64,000 bases of DNA from Cyprinodon diabolis (GCA_030533445.1 CM060064.1:41250287-41314286), one strand, 5' to 3'. Shown: positions 1-13,204, counted from the stretch's first letter. The notes: generated by a model from the letters alone, not told the origin. Made by a program: numbers and translations.

Positions 1-430
1 TTTGTTAAAATATATTTAAAACATAAATTTACATTTAATTTTCAAAATATGACCCAGGAAAAAGTGAACAGATGTCAAAGTTCAGAAATTCAACTTTATT
101 AACAAATTATTTTTCATTTTTTATTGAAAGCTGCATTTTTGGATAAAAAAAAAAGAAAAAAAAAGGTAATCCAAACTGCTTCATTCTTCTTAAAGACTGC
201 TTATGTTGTGACCAAACTAAAGAGGAGACTTAGTGGAAACTATTTATTTTCATGCCTGCCCTGCAAAAATGTTTATTCCCAACCTTAAGCGATGCAAGAG
301 AGAGATGTTAGAAGAAAATGAAAAGGAAGTTTGAATAATTTGTTTGTAAGTCACTGATAAGTCGAAGTATGCATTTTATTTAGAAAATTAAAAAGCATTT
401 ACCAAAATTATTTTTAATGAATTTCTATAA
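1..430. other. AT-rich DNA, nothing recognised
   Basis: Non-coding AT-rich sequence with short A and T runs. No open frame of note, no repeat family I recognise and no RNA gene. It ends where a tRNA-derived SINE begins. Confidence 0.6.
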
Positions 431-656
431 GGAGGCAGTGGTGACCAAGTGGTAGAGCAGATCTTGTGCTCTAAGAAGGTTGGAAGTACCCGGTTCGATT
501 CCCACAGCCATCAACCTAAGCAAGACCCTTAACACCTGATTGCTCCCCAGGCACCGCACAGTGGCAGCCCACTGCTCCCCAAGGGGATGGCTTAAGATGC
601 AGAAGTTAATTTCTCCATTGTGAAATCAATACATTTTATTATTATCATTATTATTA
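431..656 (+). mobile_element. tRNA-derived SINE, V-SINE-like
   Basis: The head keeps an RNA polymerase III A box (tggtgaccaagtgg, about 439-452) and a clear B box (ggttcgattcc, 492-502), as in a tRNA. The body (cagcccactgctccccaagg and the following atggcttaagatgcag) matches the central part I associate with teleost V-SINE-type elements. The tail is an ATT-rich simple repeat (about 636-656). SINEs are non-coding and are moved by LINE machinery; V-SINE-type tails are thought to be recognised by L2-clade LINEs, which are also present here. It is not a functional tRNA gene: the acceptor stem does not close and the sequence continues as SINE body. No clear target duplication is visible. Confidence 0.72.
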
Positions 657-1858
657 ATCGGAAAATTTCAACACATATGTTTCCATACATACCAGGGTAA
701 TTAAACAGAACAGCATTTCTGCTAAAGCACCAGAGAAGGTAATGATATCTCCACTGCAAGTACCTTAACACACAGCTAAACAGCCTAAAAGGAGAACATG
801 AGAAGAAGAGAAGAAAGATCTAAAGCATAACAATGACCAAAGGAAAAAAGAAACCGCATGTAGATCTTGGCGCATTGTACTACAGATTAAGTTTTTCTTG
901 GGAGCTTCTGGATTTGGCCTCAAAACTGGCTGTAGCTGTGCAAGACAGCTAGCTTTCCATTTTATTATTAGTACTTGATGGCTGTATGTTACTTTATTCT
1001 TCATTAACTTCTTAACAGCAACTTTGGATAGTAGGATTGTGCAAAAGCTTGAAGAACCTGTTTAGTCTTGTGCATGTTGAGGAGGAGACCAGAAAAGAGA
1101 GAAGAAGCGTTTTTCATGGGGACAGTTATTCCCCAGTTCGGGGCAAGGCTGAAACTAATGCTTGACGTACACTTACTGCAGTTAAGCGGTTTAGCAGCTT
1201 TTCTGAAAGTGTTGCAGGAAAACCAACTTTTTACAAACAGTGTGTACACTCACTTTAGCTATAATGCAGGCTGACTGTGGTTCCTGATGCTGCACAGCTA
1301 AAGAAAAGGATTCTGCAAGAGCAAATTTGGTCGAATGACACACCAGTCCATTGTCATGCTCCTTAAATTCACAATCTGTAAAAGGAAAAGTCAGTGCAAT
1401 ACAGGAAAGATTTCTGATCAGTATCATAATAAAATCAACCCACCAACTTAGGCTTAATAATAATACAAGGATATCTATGTACACAGATAATGAATTTGAC
1501 TCTAAAAATGCTGGAAAGAGCTTGAATTCACATATACCTTCGTTTCTGCGATTTCTATAATTGTGAATGGCTTTTTGCAGAAAGTCCATTCTGAATATTG
1601 GCTCCAGTCTCACCACATTCAACTATTCTTCTATGAGATCACTTGGAATTCCTCTAAATTGTCAAAAACATGACCTGTTCAAAACGGGTTAGTTGTGAGT
1701 TTTACCCTCAAGCTGACTTCAAGTATATAGGTGAGGGTTACATGGAAAGACAATAAATATATCAATTATTTTTCTGTGGTGTAGTAAGATCTAAGTAGAA
1801 GGCAAAGCTCTATAACTAACTATCTGGTTTTAACCCCTACTTATGGTAAAGAAAAAGC
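657..1858. other. unassigned non-coding DNA
   Basis: Several short open frames occur on both strands (for example 1191-1622 minus) but their products look random, are rich in Cys, Leu and Ser, and have no domain. No RNA gene or repeat family recognised. Confidence 0.5.

Positions 1859-1910
<52 letters not shown>
1859..1910. repeat. (TGA)n microsatellite
   Basis: A perfect trinucleotide array of about 17 units. A second array of the same unit lies at 54790-54833. Confidence 0.95.
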
Positions 1911-1931
1911 ACATACAGCACAAGATATAGG

Positions 1932-2692
1932 TGTCAGTAGTCCAGGTAGGTGTCAGGACTCCAGTCACCGGATGATGGTTGCCTCGTTAGCGGAGTGCTC
2001 TTAAGCTGCTGATTGCCACTTCCTCAACGCCAGAGTGTTTGCCAGTTTTGGGTACTCTAGCCAAGCTGAGTTTTTGCTGAGTAAGACTGAGTTCTTGTTC
2101 TACCAGAGTTTTAACTTCATTTTTTGTGTTTGCATCTCGGCAGGAAGTCTTCCTGCAAACTGGATCTTTCCGGACCTTCTCTCCCTGAAGGAATCAACTG
2201 AGCCTCAAACCAAGCTGGGGATTCAAACAGGAGGTTGGGATCCTTCTTCCTTGAAGAGCATGTTGAGTTAACTCTCTGAGCAAGGGTATCATCTCCATTA
2301 CGACCCGTTCAAGTACCGCAGGAAATCTGAGTGTCAGCCAGTTTCTCCGTTCACCAACAACCATCCGAGTTCTGGGTAAACCCTGTTCCACCCTCCATCG
2401 AATCAGAATAACACTGGAAAACAGCACACAGATTGGAGTCAAAGATTCTACAACTTCTCTGGAAAAGTGAGTCAACCACCAGATCCTCTTCTCCATATCC
2501 AAGAATGAAATTTTCCGCTTAGCCTGAACTAATTGTTTGTCTTCCCTTCACCTTTCAGTTCCGGTCGAGCTGAGTTCTGAGCAACTCCGCACCGAGCATA
2601 AACTCTTCAATAAACCTGTTAAACTTTTCATCTGTGTCTCTCTGAATTGGTTTCTCTGCATGTGGGTCCGAGCTTTAGATAAAACCATGACA
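1932..2692 (+). mobile_element. solo LTR, Ty3/gypsy Tf1/sushi-like
   Basis: The segment begins tgtcag and ends accatgaca, and is flanked by the identical 5-bp duplication atagg (1927-1931 and 2693-2697), so it is a complete LTR left after recombination between two LTRs. A TATA-like tcttaag (1999-2005) lies 30 bp before gccagagtgtt (2029-2039), the likely RNA start. An AATAAA (about 2609-2614) is followed by ctgttaaacttttc, which closely matches the equivalent region of the complete element at 28632-33043, as does the downstream ctgcatgtgggt. A second copy of the tgtcag start lies 19 bp inside, at 1951. ORFs within it are not genes. Family assignment is by similarity to the complete element; the TG...CA ends and duplication are seen directly. 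Confidence 0.82.
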
Positions 2693-2697
2693 ATAGG

Positions 2698-3099
2698 ATA
2701 AAATTGCCTAAAAAAGAGACAACACAGATAATCTCCTCCACTACGGAGGTCTGTTATTCGTGGCAAACATGGAGGAGAGCTGCTGCTGCTCCTCTAAGAA
2801 GTCACAAATGCTGGTTTGAGCATCAACTTCAAAGACTAAGGTGGGAGACCTAAAATCCTCATAGGAACTATATATCGTCAGAGTACCTTTGAAAATATCT
2901 CCAAACCAGGGTGTCCAAGGGGAGGTGGGTTTTGTACAAACCCAGGACTGCAATTCAAGATGCAAACTATGCCTGCCTGCACAGACTATCGATAAGGATG
3001 AAGACTTATGATAAATAAAAATTTCCTCATAACAAAATTGTTAGTTATAACAGAAAGTAGTTGACTTTTAATAACCACAGATTTTGTTGTTTTATTGTA
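2698..3099. other. unassigned DNA with a short minus-strand ORF
   Basis: A minus-strand open frame at 2741-2965 (74 codons) reads like ordinary protein in part (…SYEDFRSPTLVFEVD…), but I recognise no domain. Its position between two retroelement relics makes a transposon remnant as likely as an exon. No splice or promoter evidence. Confidence 0.3.
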
Positions 3100-3720
3100 A
3101 AATGATGCGTATCAGTCTTATGAAAGATCCAGTCATACCTTACCAACATGCTACCCAGCTCCTAGTGCAGTCTGTGGTCATCTCTCGCCTTGATCATTGT
3201 AACACACTCCTGACTGGTTTCCCAGCCTGTACGATAAAACCGTACAAATGATTCAGCACGTGGCAGTGCTTCTGGTCTTCAATTAGCCCAAAAGTCTAAC
3301 GTCACCCCTCTGTTCCTTGAGCTTCACTGGTTACCCCTGTCTGCCCGCATCAAATTCAAGTCCCTAATGCTAGCCTTCAAAGTGGTTAAGGGTACAGCTC
3401 CTGTCCTACTTGAACCCTCCAGGCTCCAGGCAAAGGCTTATGTCACATCTCGGCCACTCTGGCCAGCAATGGATTGTTGTCTAGCAGTGCATATACCATG
3501 CTTAAGACAATCCATACTGTTTTCATGTGGTGTTTCAAGATGGTGCAAAGTGCTACAAGAACAGCATCGTCGCTGTCTATCTTCAGGCAACTCCTAAAGA
3601 CCCACCTCCTCAAAGAGCCACCCTTATCCCAACTCTTACCGATAGCTCTGTATCCTTCTTTCAGTACTCCCCTTCTCTATCTTTGCTGTCACCACTGATC
3701 ATCAACTAGAAATCATTGTA
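3100..3720 (+). pseudogene. L2/Maui-type LINE, C-terminal end of pol (relic)
   Basis: Translating the plus strand with frame changes gives the C-terminal part of an L2-clade reverse transcriptase. It includes SRLDHCN (3183-3203), followed by a degenerate stretch corresponding to the LHWLPV region, then a fragment on intact codons (3367 onward, LMLAFKVVKGTAPVLLEPSR), and FRQLLKTHLLKE near 3580-3620. These follow the usual order of the L2 C-terminus. The upstream polymerase and endonuclease are absent, so this is a 5'-truncated copy, the normal product of LINE insertion. Several frameshifts and stops make it dead. No clear tail repeat remains. Confidence 0.72.
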
Positions 3721-6700
3721 ATGAGCTGCCACATAAATCCCACTCAGTTTTACTGACAGTGGATGTCACAGGAAATGAAAAATATTAATCTGTGAAAATA
3801 GTAAAAATTGGACACAACTTAAAAAAACAACTTACTGTCAAGGATTAAGTCTTTATAAATAAACCTTATTTCCAACACATCCTGTGTCATCAGCGAGATA
3901 GCTTTCAATATCACAGCTGCTGTCTGCTCAAGAAGAGTGAAAGAAGCAAACTGTTGAGAAAATGTAATATAGTTCACCCACATCATCCTTCTGTTACAAA
4001 TTCCCTTCTGCAATATTTTATTTGCTACTGTTGTTCTTTAACCAACAGCTTAAAGAAAGAGTAAAGCTGCCATGATGTGACACTGCGGCTGTCACCTCGA
4101 GGTGATGGTGGGGAGAGTCACACACCGAGGGCTGAGGGTGAAAGATTGGTTGGATTGGCACTGACAGTCACGTGCAATATAACATTAATTGGTATAACTT
4201 TAACCCGGAGAGGAAAAACCATTTCATCCTAGCAGTCTAATGATAGTTGCAGATACATCTTCAAGGCTTAAAAAATATTCATGACTTTGAGAATCATTTC
4301 AAAATTGTTTCCAGCAAAAATGGCAGTTGACTTAACACACAAGTTGCTCCTAATCAACCCTTGATATCAGAGCCGCTGGAAGTACTTTTGAACATGGGGT
4401 GGTGTAAAAATTCTTCTGGACAATAGACCTATGAGCCTATAGGCCTATTTAAAATAAAATTGAATAAATAATTAAATAGACTGAGATTTGCTACTTTATT
4501 ATCATATACACTTCAGTGCAAACAACCAGGATCTGTAACACACACACATCATCAGTTCCCATGTGAATATATGAACTATTGATTACACTTGCAGTAACAC
4601 TATAAGAACGCAGATTTGGTCAGCTGGAATGAACCTGTGTCACTGTGTTTATGTCACACGTGACTAATGGCTCCAAAATCCTTTTACGCTAACCACAAGG
4701 AAATAATTATATTATTATACTATTTAAACAGTTTTGAACAGTTCTCCATTACACTAAGAACACAAGATCAAAAGAACACTCTAATTTACTATGGTTATGT
4801 TAAACTGCATAAATAGTTATGAAAGTGTGAGGCGGCACCATGCTCTTACTTTTAAGGTACAGGCAGGGTGGCCTGGTTAGAGGTGTCCAAATGTTGAGGT
4901 GCACTCTGAGGTCATGGAGATAGTCTCTCATGAGCGGAATGTGTTTCTTTGCATATTTCCTCCTCATGTCAGTCATTAGACTATGTAAATTTACTAGTCT
5001 GCTGCCGCGAGCGGGAAACCACGCCCTAGCTTGATTGACGTTGCTAATGTAACTTCCATGAAACTGTGTTGATTAGGGCCTCAAATAATTAAATAAAAAT
5101 CCAAATACAGATAGTAGTGAAATAAAAAAAGTCAAAATCATTTCTCAAAATGTCCTAAAGAAAGAACCACATAGGCCTGAAAGGAAAGTTGAGCTGCATT
5201 ATTTTGAAAAGAGAAGCTGCTTGTTGGATAGATGTGAGGAAAAAGAACAAATGAAAGGATGGATGTTACCTCAAGAATTGATAAACACTGCTTAGTTGGA
5301 GTGGCACAGGTGATTATGAGCTACCTCTACAGTTATGCTGCTATAGGCCTCAGAATGGGGTGACATGGGGATCACTTTTCATCATTCTACAGTACTTCAT
5401 TCTATCTCAGTTCCCATATTCTGCAGTATTTTTTAGTCAAACATCTAGCTTTGTGCTATGTCTGCTTTTTCTCATAATTGTTGCCTTATCTGGTCTGTTC
5501 CTGCATCTGCATCTGTGACACCATCCTGGAGAGAAATAAGATCCTCCCATCCAGTGTAAATGCTGTTCTGTTTTTCAATCAAAATCTGTGACATAGATTT
5601 TCTATATTCTCCCAGACAGCCAACATTCACATGAGAAAAAGGCCACCAATTGGAACAAATATTATCCACTAGGTCTCAGTTTTGTTAAAATAAAAAAACA
5701 ACAAGACGAAACTCATAACAGGTTTCAGCAGTCCATAACACAGGGCTGCTACAACCTGTTGTGATAACGAACCACTATCTGTTTTCTGAAAACTATCTGT
5801 TTTAAAAGTGTTGTGTTCTGCTCTTCATCTATACACTAACAACTGCAAACCAGTTAGCCAACAGCTCTTTCTGTGCGCAGCATGCTCCCATGCTCTTTCT
5901 ACGGTAACAACAGTCTACACACAACATTTTCCCCCTCATTCATAAAATGCTAAAATCAGGGACAGCTTTAGCTGAGGACAGGTGGTCCAAAACGGGGACT
6001 GTCCCTGGAAATGGGGGATGTCTGGTAACCGTAGCTTAAATCAGCAAATGGACTTTCGCTCAATTTTTTCGAAAACATTTTTACACCATTCTGCCAGCAG
6101 TCACACCAAAGCAAGCTGCGGTTGGAGCACTGATGTTTTTAAACAACATGGAGGTCTATCCTCCTAAGAACATTCTGAGTCTTTTGCAAATCAAAGACCT
6201 TTGTTGGACTTTTGTTGTGTGGTAGCTCTTGTGTTTGGATATTATAATCATGATGAGTGTGCTTCTGTAATTTCTTTGGAATGACTTTCACAACTGTATT
6301 GTAGATGCTTGAAAGCTGAAGCAGCAGTCCTCACTGTGTTATGTGATGACTCTCCTTTTTTTAACAAATATGGCCTCTACTGGGAGGTTTGAAAATGTTT
6401 ACTGCAATTTAAACCCACTTTATGGTCATAGAGCGGGAAGACTGAGAATTTGCAGGCATCAGTCTCAGAGTTTCTTTTATTTTCCTATTAGTCACAAAAT
6501 ATAAAGACAAAACGCTATGGTTTTAAAAAATACTTAAAGAATCTTCATTGTCAACAAATAAACATAAAAGAGAGAATTAAGAGCCCAGGCCTGCCGTAGG
6601 GGCCAACTTAAATGTTGCCCGAACTAGAGTTAGAGTGATGGAAAAAATGAAAACTTTTCTATAGAAAGCTCTTCAGTGATATTGCCCGCACAGAACGGGG

Positions 6701-7860
6701 TTTAGGTTTCCAAAATCTATATTGCTTGAAAGCACCATCATTAACATAAAAAACATTTAAAAACATGCATCAGCTTAAAGATACTGGGCGTTATGCAGCA
6801 GAGGTTTCATTTCCCGTGAATATTTTTGTAAATTTCTCTCTTAGTAAATTTCACATAAGTTATAAAAAAAAGCAGCCAGACTTCAGTAAATGATTGTAAA
6901 TTATCCCCATGAACATAACGCATTCCACCTGTGCGTAAGATTTTCATGAGAATTGCAAATCTGCATAATTACCCACTGATGATTCCATATAAGGCTACAA
7001 TTTCCTATGCTTGTCAAACAGTGTTCATTCACAGAAATGGCATTGAAGATGAAGAGGAGAGTATTTGGAGATTCTGCTGTTTGAGAGCTGAGCAGCAAAA
7101 TTAAAGATTTTGGTGTCCATTAAACGTATCATGTAAAGCACCTCAATTGTTTCAAAAAACAAAAATAAATACCTGTGAAATTTTACCTGAGATACACAGG
7201 GTGTAGGCATCTTTCTGTGGTATCTAAAGTTCTGCACAGTAAGTAATTAATCTTACACACAGTCACACATTTTATGAAAACATTGTTTTTAGGTACAAGC
7301 CATCCTCCATTCTCCTGAGAAACTCTACCAGCTTGCCAAAAATATTTTGTATATTCCAAGATAAAAAATTTTTTGCTGCCCTATTTTCCTCCATCCTGTA
7401 AAATAAGTGGGCAAGTCTTTAATTTCAATATTTTCTGTCTAGAGTCTCCGATAATATTCAGACCAAACAACTTTATGCAACCAAGATTTATGCAACCAGG
7501 TCTGATCTACATAATACATCACTCAAGCCACTAATGAAAAACAGTCCCTCAATAAACACAGCTCAGGCAGTCTACACTTTTCCAAACCTGCGTACATGAT
7601 CGGAGAGCTGGCGAGTGCTTTGAGTGTATCCTACATTCACATCCTAATTGATGCATCCTTAAATAAGAGAGAAAGTGACCTATTTTCCTGGAGTACTCGC
7701 ATTTGATAAATCAGCCCTTTGTCCCTTCAGAGTGTATGAAAGGCTTATTATTAGAGTTATATAGAAAAGAGATTTAACACAAGATTGAACAAATTCTGCA
7801 GTGGCCTGAACACTGATTGTATGCCTGTGTATCTGGAATGATAACTGACACTACATTCAG
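3721..7860. other. long unassigned non-coding stretch
   Basis: About 4 kb with no domain-bearing open frame, no RNA gene and no confidently named repeat. Short homopolymer runs occur throughout. A short segment near 5960-6030 (ggggactgtccctggaaatg) resembles edges of dispersed DNA-transposon repeats, but I could not find its partner end. Confidence 0.45.
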
Positions 7861-8660
7861 TTAAATCAGACGTAAACTAATTGAAGCAGTGATTTGAAAG
7901 GCAGTGCGCTTGATGTTCGTTGCTCATGATTTATTCTTCCTTATGTTTCATTTCCATTTGTGGTAAAGATTGTGCGGCTATTTTTTTTTTATTAAATGCA
8001 GAATCATTCTCATTCTTTTCAGCTTTCAAGTTTTTTTTTTCTTTCTATTTTGTCTGTAAACATTCTCAGAACAAAGAGTTATTAGAGACACTTTAGCTTA
8101 ACAATTATTAAAACTATCCAGGGTCTTACCCACAAACTTCAGCAATGAATTACTTTCCATTTTTTATATGCTATCCATTGCTCTGACCCAGTTTTACTGC
8201 CAAAGTCTTGAAAGTTTCATGAAATCTGAAAGTGTTTCTTAGCTGCTATTCTATATTCATTAATTTATTCCAAAAATCTCACCACCATCTGCCCATGGCT
8301 GTAACTCTCAAACTGGGCGGCTAAGTCATGTTTTGTATTACAGCATTTAAAGCAAACCTAACATACTGTACTTCACATTCTACTCACAAACATGGAGCAT
8401 TATATAGGCAATGGTGGACCAGGGCCCAAAGCAGTGATGTGCAGCTTAAAGTAGCTGTCACACTGATTTGCTGGTTTGGAATCAAGCCAATGTGCTGCGT
8501 CACCACTTGTGTTATTAGAGAGCAGATTCTGCAGCTGCCTCCCGGTGTGGAATTAGCTCCTTCAGTGTGATGAGGCACAGAAAGTTTTCGGCAAACAGAT
8601 CGTGCTGACTAGTGCTTCTACGAACTGCCAAGAGGCAACAACAGTGTGTTGATATACAGT
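7861..8660. other. possible conserved non-coding DNA
   Basis: Relative to the flanks, 8380-8660 is more balanced in base composition, low in simple repeats, and rich in short motifs of the kind seen in vertebrate enhancers (attagctcc, tgattt, cagctgcc). No coding potential beyond two overlapping short frames on opposite strands. The call rests on texture only. Confidence 0.22.
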
Positions 8661-9012
8661 GGCAAAATAGAGAAATACAACTTCACTTCAGTTGAAGCAG
8701 ATATTTTCATTCTATTATCTGAGCTCAAGCAGTTGTAGGTTGGTTTTGTTTTTTTTTGTTTTTTTAAATTGCCTTTATTTTATATTAAGGACAAATTTTA
8801 TCTTAATTGTTTGTTTAATGGGCTGTTAAACATTCAGAGTTAATATACTACAAAAATAATGTATTTAAGTAAAAGTACAGTTACTCTGATAATATTTTAA
8901 ATAAAATTTTAAGAAGGGGTTTTCTCTTTTTTAAATGTCACTTTAAATGTTAAACTAAATCCCCCCAAACACCAGAGGTCATTTAGATTTTGCTGAAATA
9001 GCCCAGAAATAG

Positions 9013-9303
9013 ATTCTGTAAAAATTCAAAAAATATCCACTGGACTTGGTTTCCAAGATTTGAAGACGTTTCGCCACCTCTACAGGAAGCTTACTCAATT
9101 CAAATGTCTGGATCCGCAGTGAGTTTGAGTCTTATATAGTCAAAGCCTTATATCGCTTGGAAACATGCAAATGGTAACCGATGAATGGGTCGTTTGGTTC
9201 CATCGTTAGCCTGTAATATCTGAAACCTGTCTATGATTCTTAGGGTCAGTTGTTAAAGGTCGTTAACCAAGTTCAGTGGATATTTTTTGAATTTTTACGG
9301 AAT
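9013..9303. mobile_element. inverted pair of Penelope-like termini
   Basis: The arms 9018-9051 and 9265-9298 are inverted copies matching at 33 of 34 bases, and similarity continues about five bases further out. Between them the left side carries gaagacgtttcgccacctc, which on the minus strand reads as the ggcgaaacgtcttcaa block I associate with the 3' end of Neptune/Penelope-like elements. The right side continues with atgacctggatgactgagaa, a phrase from the same repeats, on the plus strand. Penelope-like elements are known for inverted terminal copies, so this may be a head-to-head remnant. A small MITE is the alternative; no target duplication is evident. The inverted arms are certain, the family is not. 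Confidence 0.5.
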
Positions 9304-10263
9304 GACTATGACCTGGATGACTGAGAACCTTCATCAGCACCCAGAAATATATGTTGAAAATTTGGCTGTGTTTAGTCGGTCTGATTTTGTCAAACTTTAG
9401 TCCAGTAACAGATAAATAAAATATGTTAATAAAAAGCACAGTTTTCAACATCTTTTCAACAATCTGAAAAATTTTTTTTTTCACCTTTCGTTTTTCTACC
9501 AAATATAGATGTTGTTTGCACATAAGTCATGTCGTCTTTTCAATATCTTTTCAACAAATTTTAGCTCGGCAGGATCAAAGATTTGGGTAAAAGTTACTTT
9601 GGTACTTTTTATTAGGCCCTTTTACAGATTATGATTCGAATACATGATTTTTTGAAAAATAATTCTTTAACATTGGAAGATGGTTATTTAAGAAGGATCA
9701 AGTGGTTCGTCCCACTAAATCAGAGGGTGGCAGCAATGACTATTGACAGCTTCAGAATTGAATGCCAACAGTAATGATCCAGATGTGCAAGTTTCACCTA
9801 TACATGTTAGGTGTAGGTCACAAAATGAGGCAAAGTTTGCTGCTTGGAGGAGGCCTGCACTCTATGAGTGCTTTTGGGACATATATATCCAGTATTATTT
9901 GGTCAGCTGCTTTATCAATTCTTTGGAGCTTGTCATATCCCCCTGTTCAAATCCTTTATGTCCTTTAATGCATCTGTGAAGCTTCCATGGGGTTCTACCT
10001 CAAAACCTGGTTGTTTATTACAAATCCTTCTTCATATATATTCACAACCCATTATGTCTAAGAGATTCAAAAAACTGACTCCAAACTAAGCATCTGATTC
10101 AGTCTAAATCATATTTCATACGTGAGTTTCTAGACCAGCATCTGTGGAGTATTTTTGTTCTTAAAAAAACACAACTCATACAATAAGACACATGTAGTGC
10201 TTATAAAGTCTGATGAACTGCAAGGAAATGCTTGTTGCACCACAAATAACGTCTGATTTAATC
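9304..10263. other. unassigned non-coding DNA
   Basis: The left end continues the Penelope-like repeat for perhaps 50 bases. The segment 9740-9990 (with gaggaggcctgcactctatg) looks like part of a dispersed repeat but I cannot name it. Overlapping short ORFs have no domain. Confidence 0.35.
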
Positions 10264-10600
10264 CATCCATCCATTTTCCATTACGTTTATCCCAAGCAGG
10301 GTCGCTGGTGTCTATCTCCAGCTGTCTATGGGGAGAGGCGGAGTACACCCTGGACAGGTCGCCAGTTCATCAAAGGGCAACACAGAGACAAACAACCATT
10401 CACTCACACACTCACAGAGAATTTAGAAGCCATTTAACAGTCATGTTTTTGGCCTGTGAGATGAAGCCCGAGTACCTGGAGAGAACCCACACATGCTCAG
10501 GGAGAACATGCAAACTCCATGCAGAAAGACCCCGGTCCAGGAATCGAACCCAGAACCGTCTTGCTGCAAGGCAGCATTGGTACCCATTGCGCCGCCCCTG
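10264..10600 (-). mobile_element. tRNA-related SINE-like repeat
   Basis: A common teleost dispersed repeat beginning with ccatccatccattttcc on the plus strand, through ggtcgctggtgtctatctcc and caccctggacaggtcgccag, and ending in the complement of a tRNA-like head. On the minus strand the head (about 10530-10600) shows an A-box-like ggcgcaatggg and a B box ggttcgattcc, so the element reads right to left. It is one of four copies or fragments in the window; the others are at 13205-13335, about 37885-37990 and 57172-57300. Non-coding; the ORFs crossing it are accidental. Confidence 0.72.
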
Positions 10601-12760
10601 ATTTAACCTTTTCAAAATATGTTTTGATATGATATGCTTTTTTTTTCCATTGGTCAAAATTTTCAGTGGCAACTATTTGAAAAAAAAAAAAAATCCTAAA
10701 ATTATTTGATGGTTAAGGCAATAAAGAGTTAAGCCGATATGATTTTATAATTTACCAGATATAACGATACTTTGTACTGATCTGGTATTCTGTCAATACC
10801 TTATTTTTTATTAAACAAAATGGTAAAAACATAGATGAATAAAACAAATATCTAAAAACAAATATCTAAAAACAAAACAAACAAAATCATTTAAGATTAC
10901 AAAATAAATAACTTATTATATAAATAAATGAATCAAAACAGATTTAATATATATTTTTGTAATTACAATTCATCTAAAATATTCTTTCTTAAATGACAAA
11001 GTATTTTGTTTATTTGTGTACATTCCTAGACTAAAGAAACTGCTCTGTCCAATAATATTTATATATATATATATTATTATATTTATTATTAGGGCCTAAA
11101 AGTTAGATGATGTCAGCACATAATTGAAATATCTGGTAATGCTTCAGAATAGTTGTGTGAGAGAAGAATATATGAAAAAAAAAACTATATATATGCCTAA
11201 GAATAAAAAGATTTACTTCATTTAAAGATTTATTGTGTTCATTAATATTTAACTCAAACCAAACTGCATACATATTTTGTTTCAAATGATCAAATTAAAC
11301 AAAAGATAGAGGGGGGACACAGAGAGGAAGAGGTTGATAATTGACAGAGGCTATATGTGATCAAATACAGAGAGGAATCTATTTAAGAGCAACAGTTTTA
11401 GTGAAAAAATGCTTTATAGATTATGTTTGCATCATATTTGCATTCCCTTTATTTTTAACCTACTATAAAATCTTCGGGGAAGGTTGTCATTTTCTTTGGC
11501 GCAGTGAGCTCTTACTTGCTAGGGAGCAAGTTTCACACCAACAATCTATTCCCCTGCAGTGTCTTACATACATAAAGATATGTTCAGAATGACTGAGTCA
11601 TTTTTAGACTTTCCATCTGGAGGCACAGTTCTGTCCTTCTGCACACGGTCACAGAAAGTTCAGCTTAGAAAAAGCACTGAAGGCGTCGCCGCGAAGAATT
11701 TGTGGTCTTGAACTCACAGGTCCTGAACGATGTGACGCATTTCCTTCAAGCATCACTTTTGGTTATTTTTCATCAATAAAAATACTACAAATATCTTTTT
11801 TTTCCTGGAAAGAACACCTCTCAACTCCATAATTTCTGTTGATTTTATTAAATTTAAGGTAACAGAGAATTAAACCATAGACTTACTCTAAGATCTACCT
11901 GTGCTCACTTTTATGAGTGTCCAAACTCATACAGTGAACCGTATAAAAAAATAGAAAAAAAGTGCTGTTTTTACCAACAGTTTTGTGTTGTAAGCTGGGT
12001 GAAAATTAATGTAGTAAATGATGAATGAGGCATTATTGCAAAAGCAAGTTTTATGAATATGTTCCTTTTTTGTCTCACAATGTCATCTCGAAAATGTCAA
12101 ACTTGTAGACTCCCCTGCTTGATAGCAGACATCTCTAATAAATCAACATGCAATGATTTTTAACACGGTGACCAAAGCACTGCATAATTTGAATTTTTTT
12201 TTTTCAAAAATATTAAAGTGACTCAGTCTAAAATACTTCATAAATCAATAAATAGTCTAGCTGCTATCAGATGCTATCAGGTATACCTGGATTTAAATGA
12301 ACTTGACTCAAATAAACTAATGTAATGCTTAAAGAGTGTTGTAGTGCACACAGAGAATCACAAGCCTCCTCAATAGATTTTATTTTTGCATCCAAAGGGT
12401 CCAGTTTGCAGAATCAGAGACCTATGCTACAGAATCCACTTTTGGACTTTAAGTGTACAACTTTGTTTAATTTTAAATGAATAGCAATCATATCTCATGA
12501 CTAAGGGTAAAAAATTTAACAAGCACAAAATTATTCATACCCAAGCAGAGTTTAAATAATTTATTTATTAAATAGTTATTTTGTAACTTTTTTTGTATAA
12601 AACAGGATCTGATTTTTATAAGCAGCCTAATTAAAAATGTGAAGCATCAGTTTTAGAATGCAATTTTGCTTGTATTCTCAACTTAATTTATTCCTCCACT
12701 TTAAACTATAGCTCTGTTATGATGCTAATCTCATGTAAGTAAACTAGTAACCCTTGATAT
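10601..12760. other. AT-rich unassigned DNA
   Basis: Very AT-rich with many A/T runs, a small TA repeat near 11060-11080 and no coding signal. Confidence 0.5.
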
Positions 12761-12769
12761 ATCCATTTT

Positions 12770-12985
12770 ACAGGATATCAAATGAGCTGTATGGAATAAA
12801 GGCTATCTTTTTTGGCAATGCTGCTGTGTGCTAATTGTCCTTCTGTCCTTTGACACCGGATCAGACTGGCTTAGTTCAGGGTCGTGGTTTGGGAATTACA
12901 CAGCCTTTACAATAATCTCTTGCTTTAAGCCAAAACACTTTATTTAAATATTCCACTGAATAAAGCTATCTTGCATTGAAGTTGG
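12770..12985. other. possible conserved non-coding DNA
   Basis: A short stretch with balanced composition and motif-like blocks (gctgctgtgtgctaattgtcc, tcctttgacaccgg) inside otherwise AT-rich DNA. Judged by eye only. Confidence 0.2.
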
Positions 12986-13204
12986 TGATATGTGAGGAAA
13001 TGTCAAAGTATTCCACTTTGGCATTTGACTTTGTTCTTTCCCCAAAGTCTCTCAGTTCATTTAAATGCTACCTCAGCACACCAGCCCCTAGACTCACACA
13101 TTGCTTTGCATCCTCCCGCCACAAAACCTATTTTTATTTACTTTAGTGTCCTTGTGGTTTTGTTCTCTACTTGTATTTCATCACCTTGACTCTCACTGCC
13201 ATAG

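Noticed and set aside
431..510. Possible functional tRNA gene
   Set aside because: A and B boxes are present, but the acceptor stem does not close and SINE body follows.
1951..1956. tgtcag at 1951 as the LTR start
   Set aside because: Starting at 1932 gives a perfect 5-bp duplication (atagg), while 1951 gives only 4 of 5 matches (gtagg/atagg).
10530..10600. Possible minus-strand tRNA gene
   Set aside because: Same reasoning; it is the tRNA-like head of a dispersed repeat found four times here.
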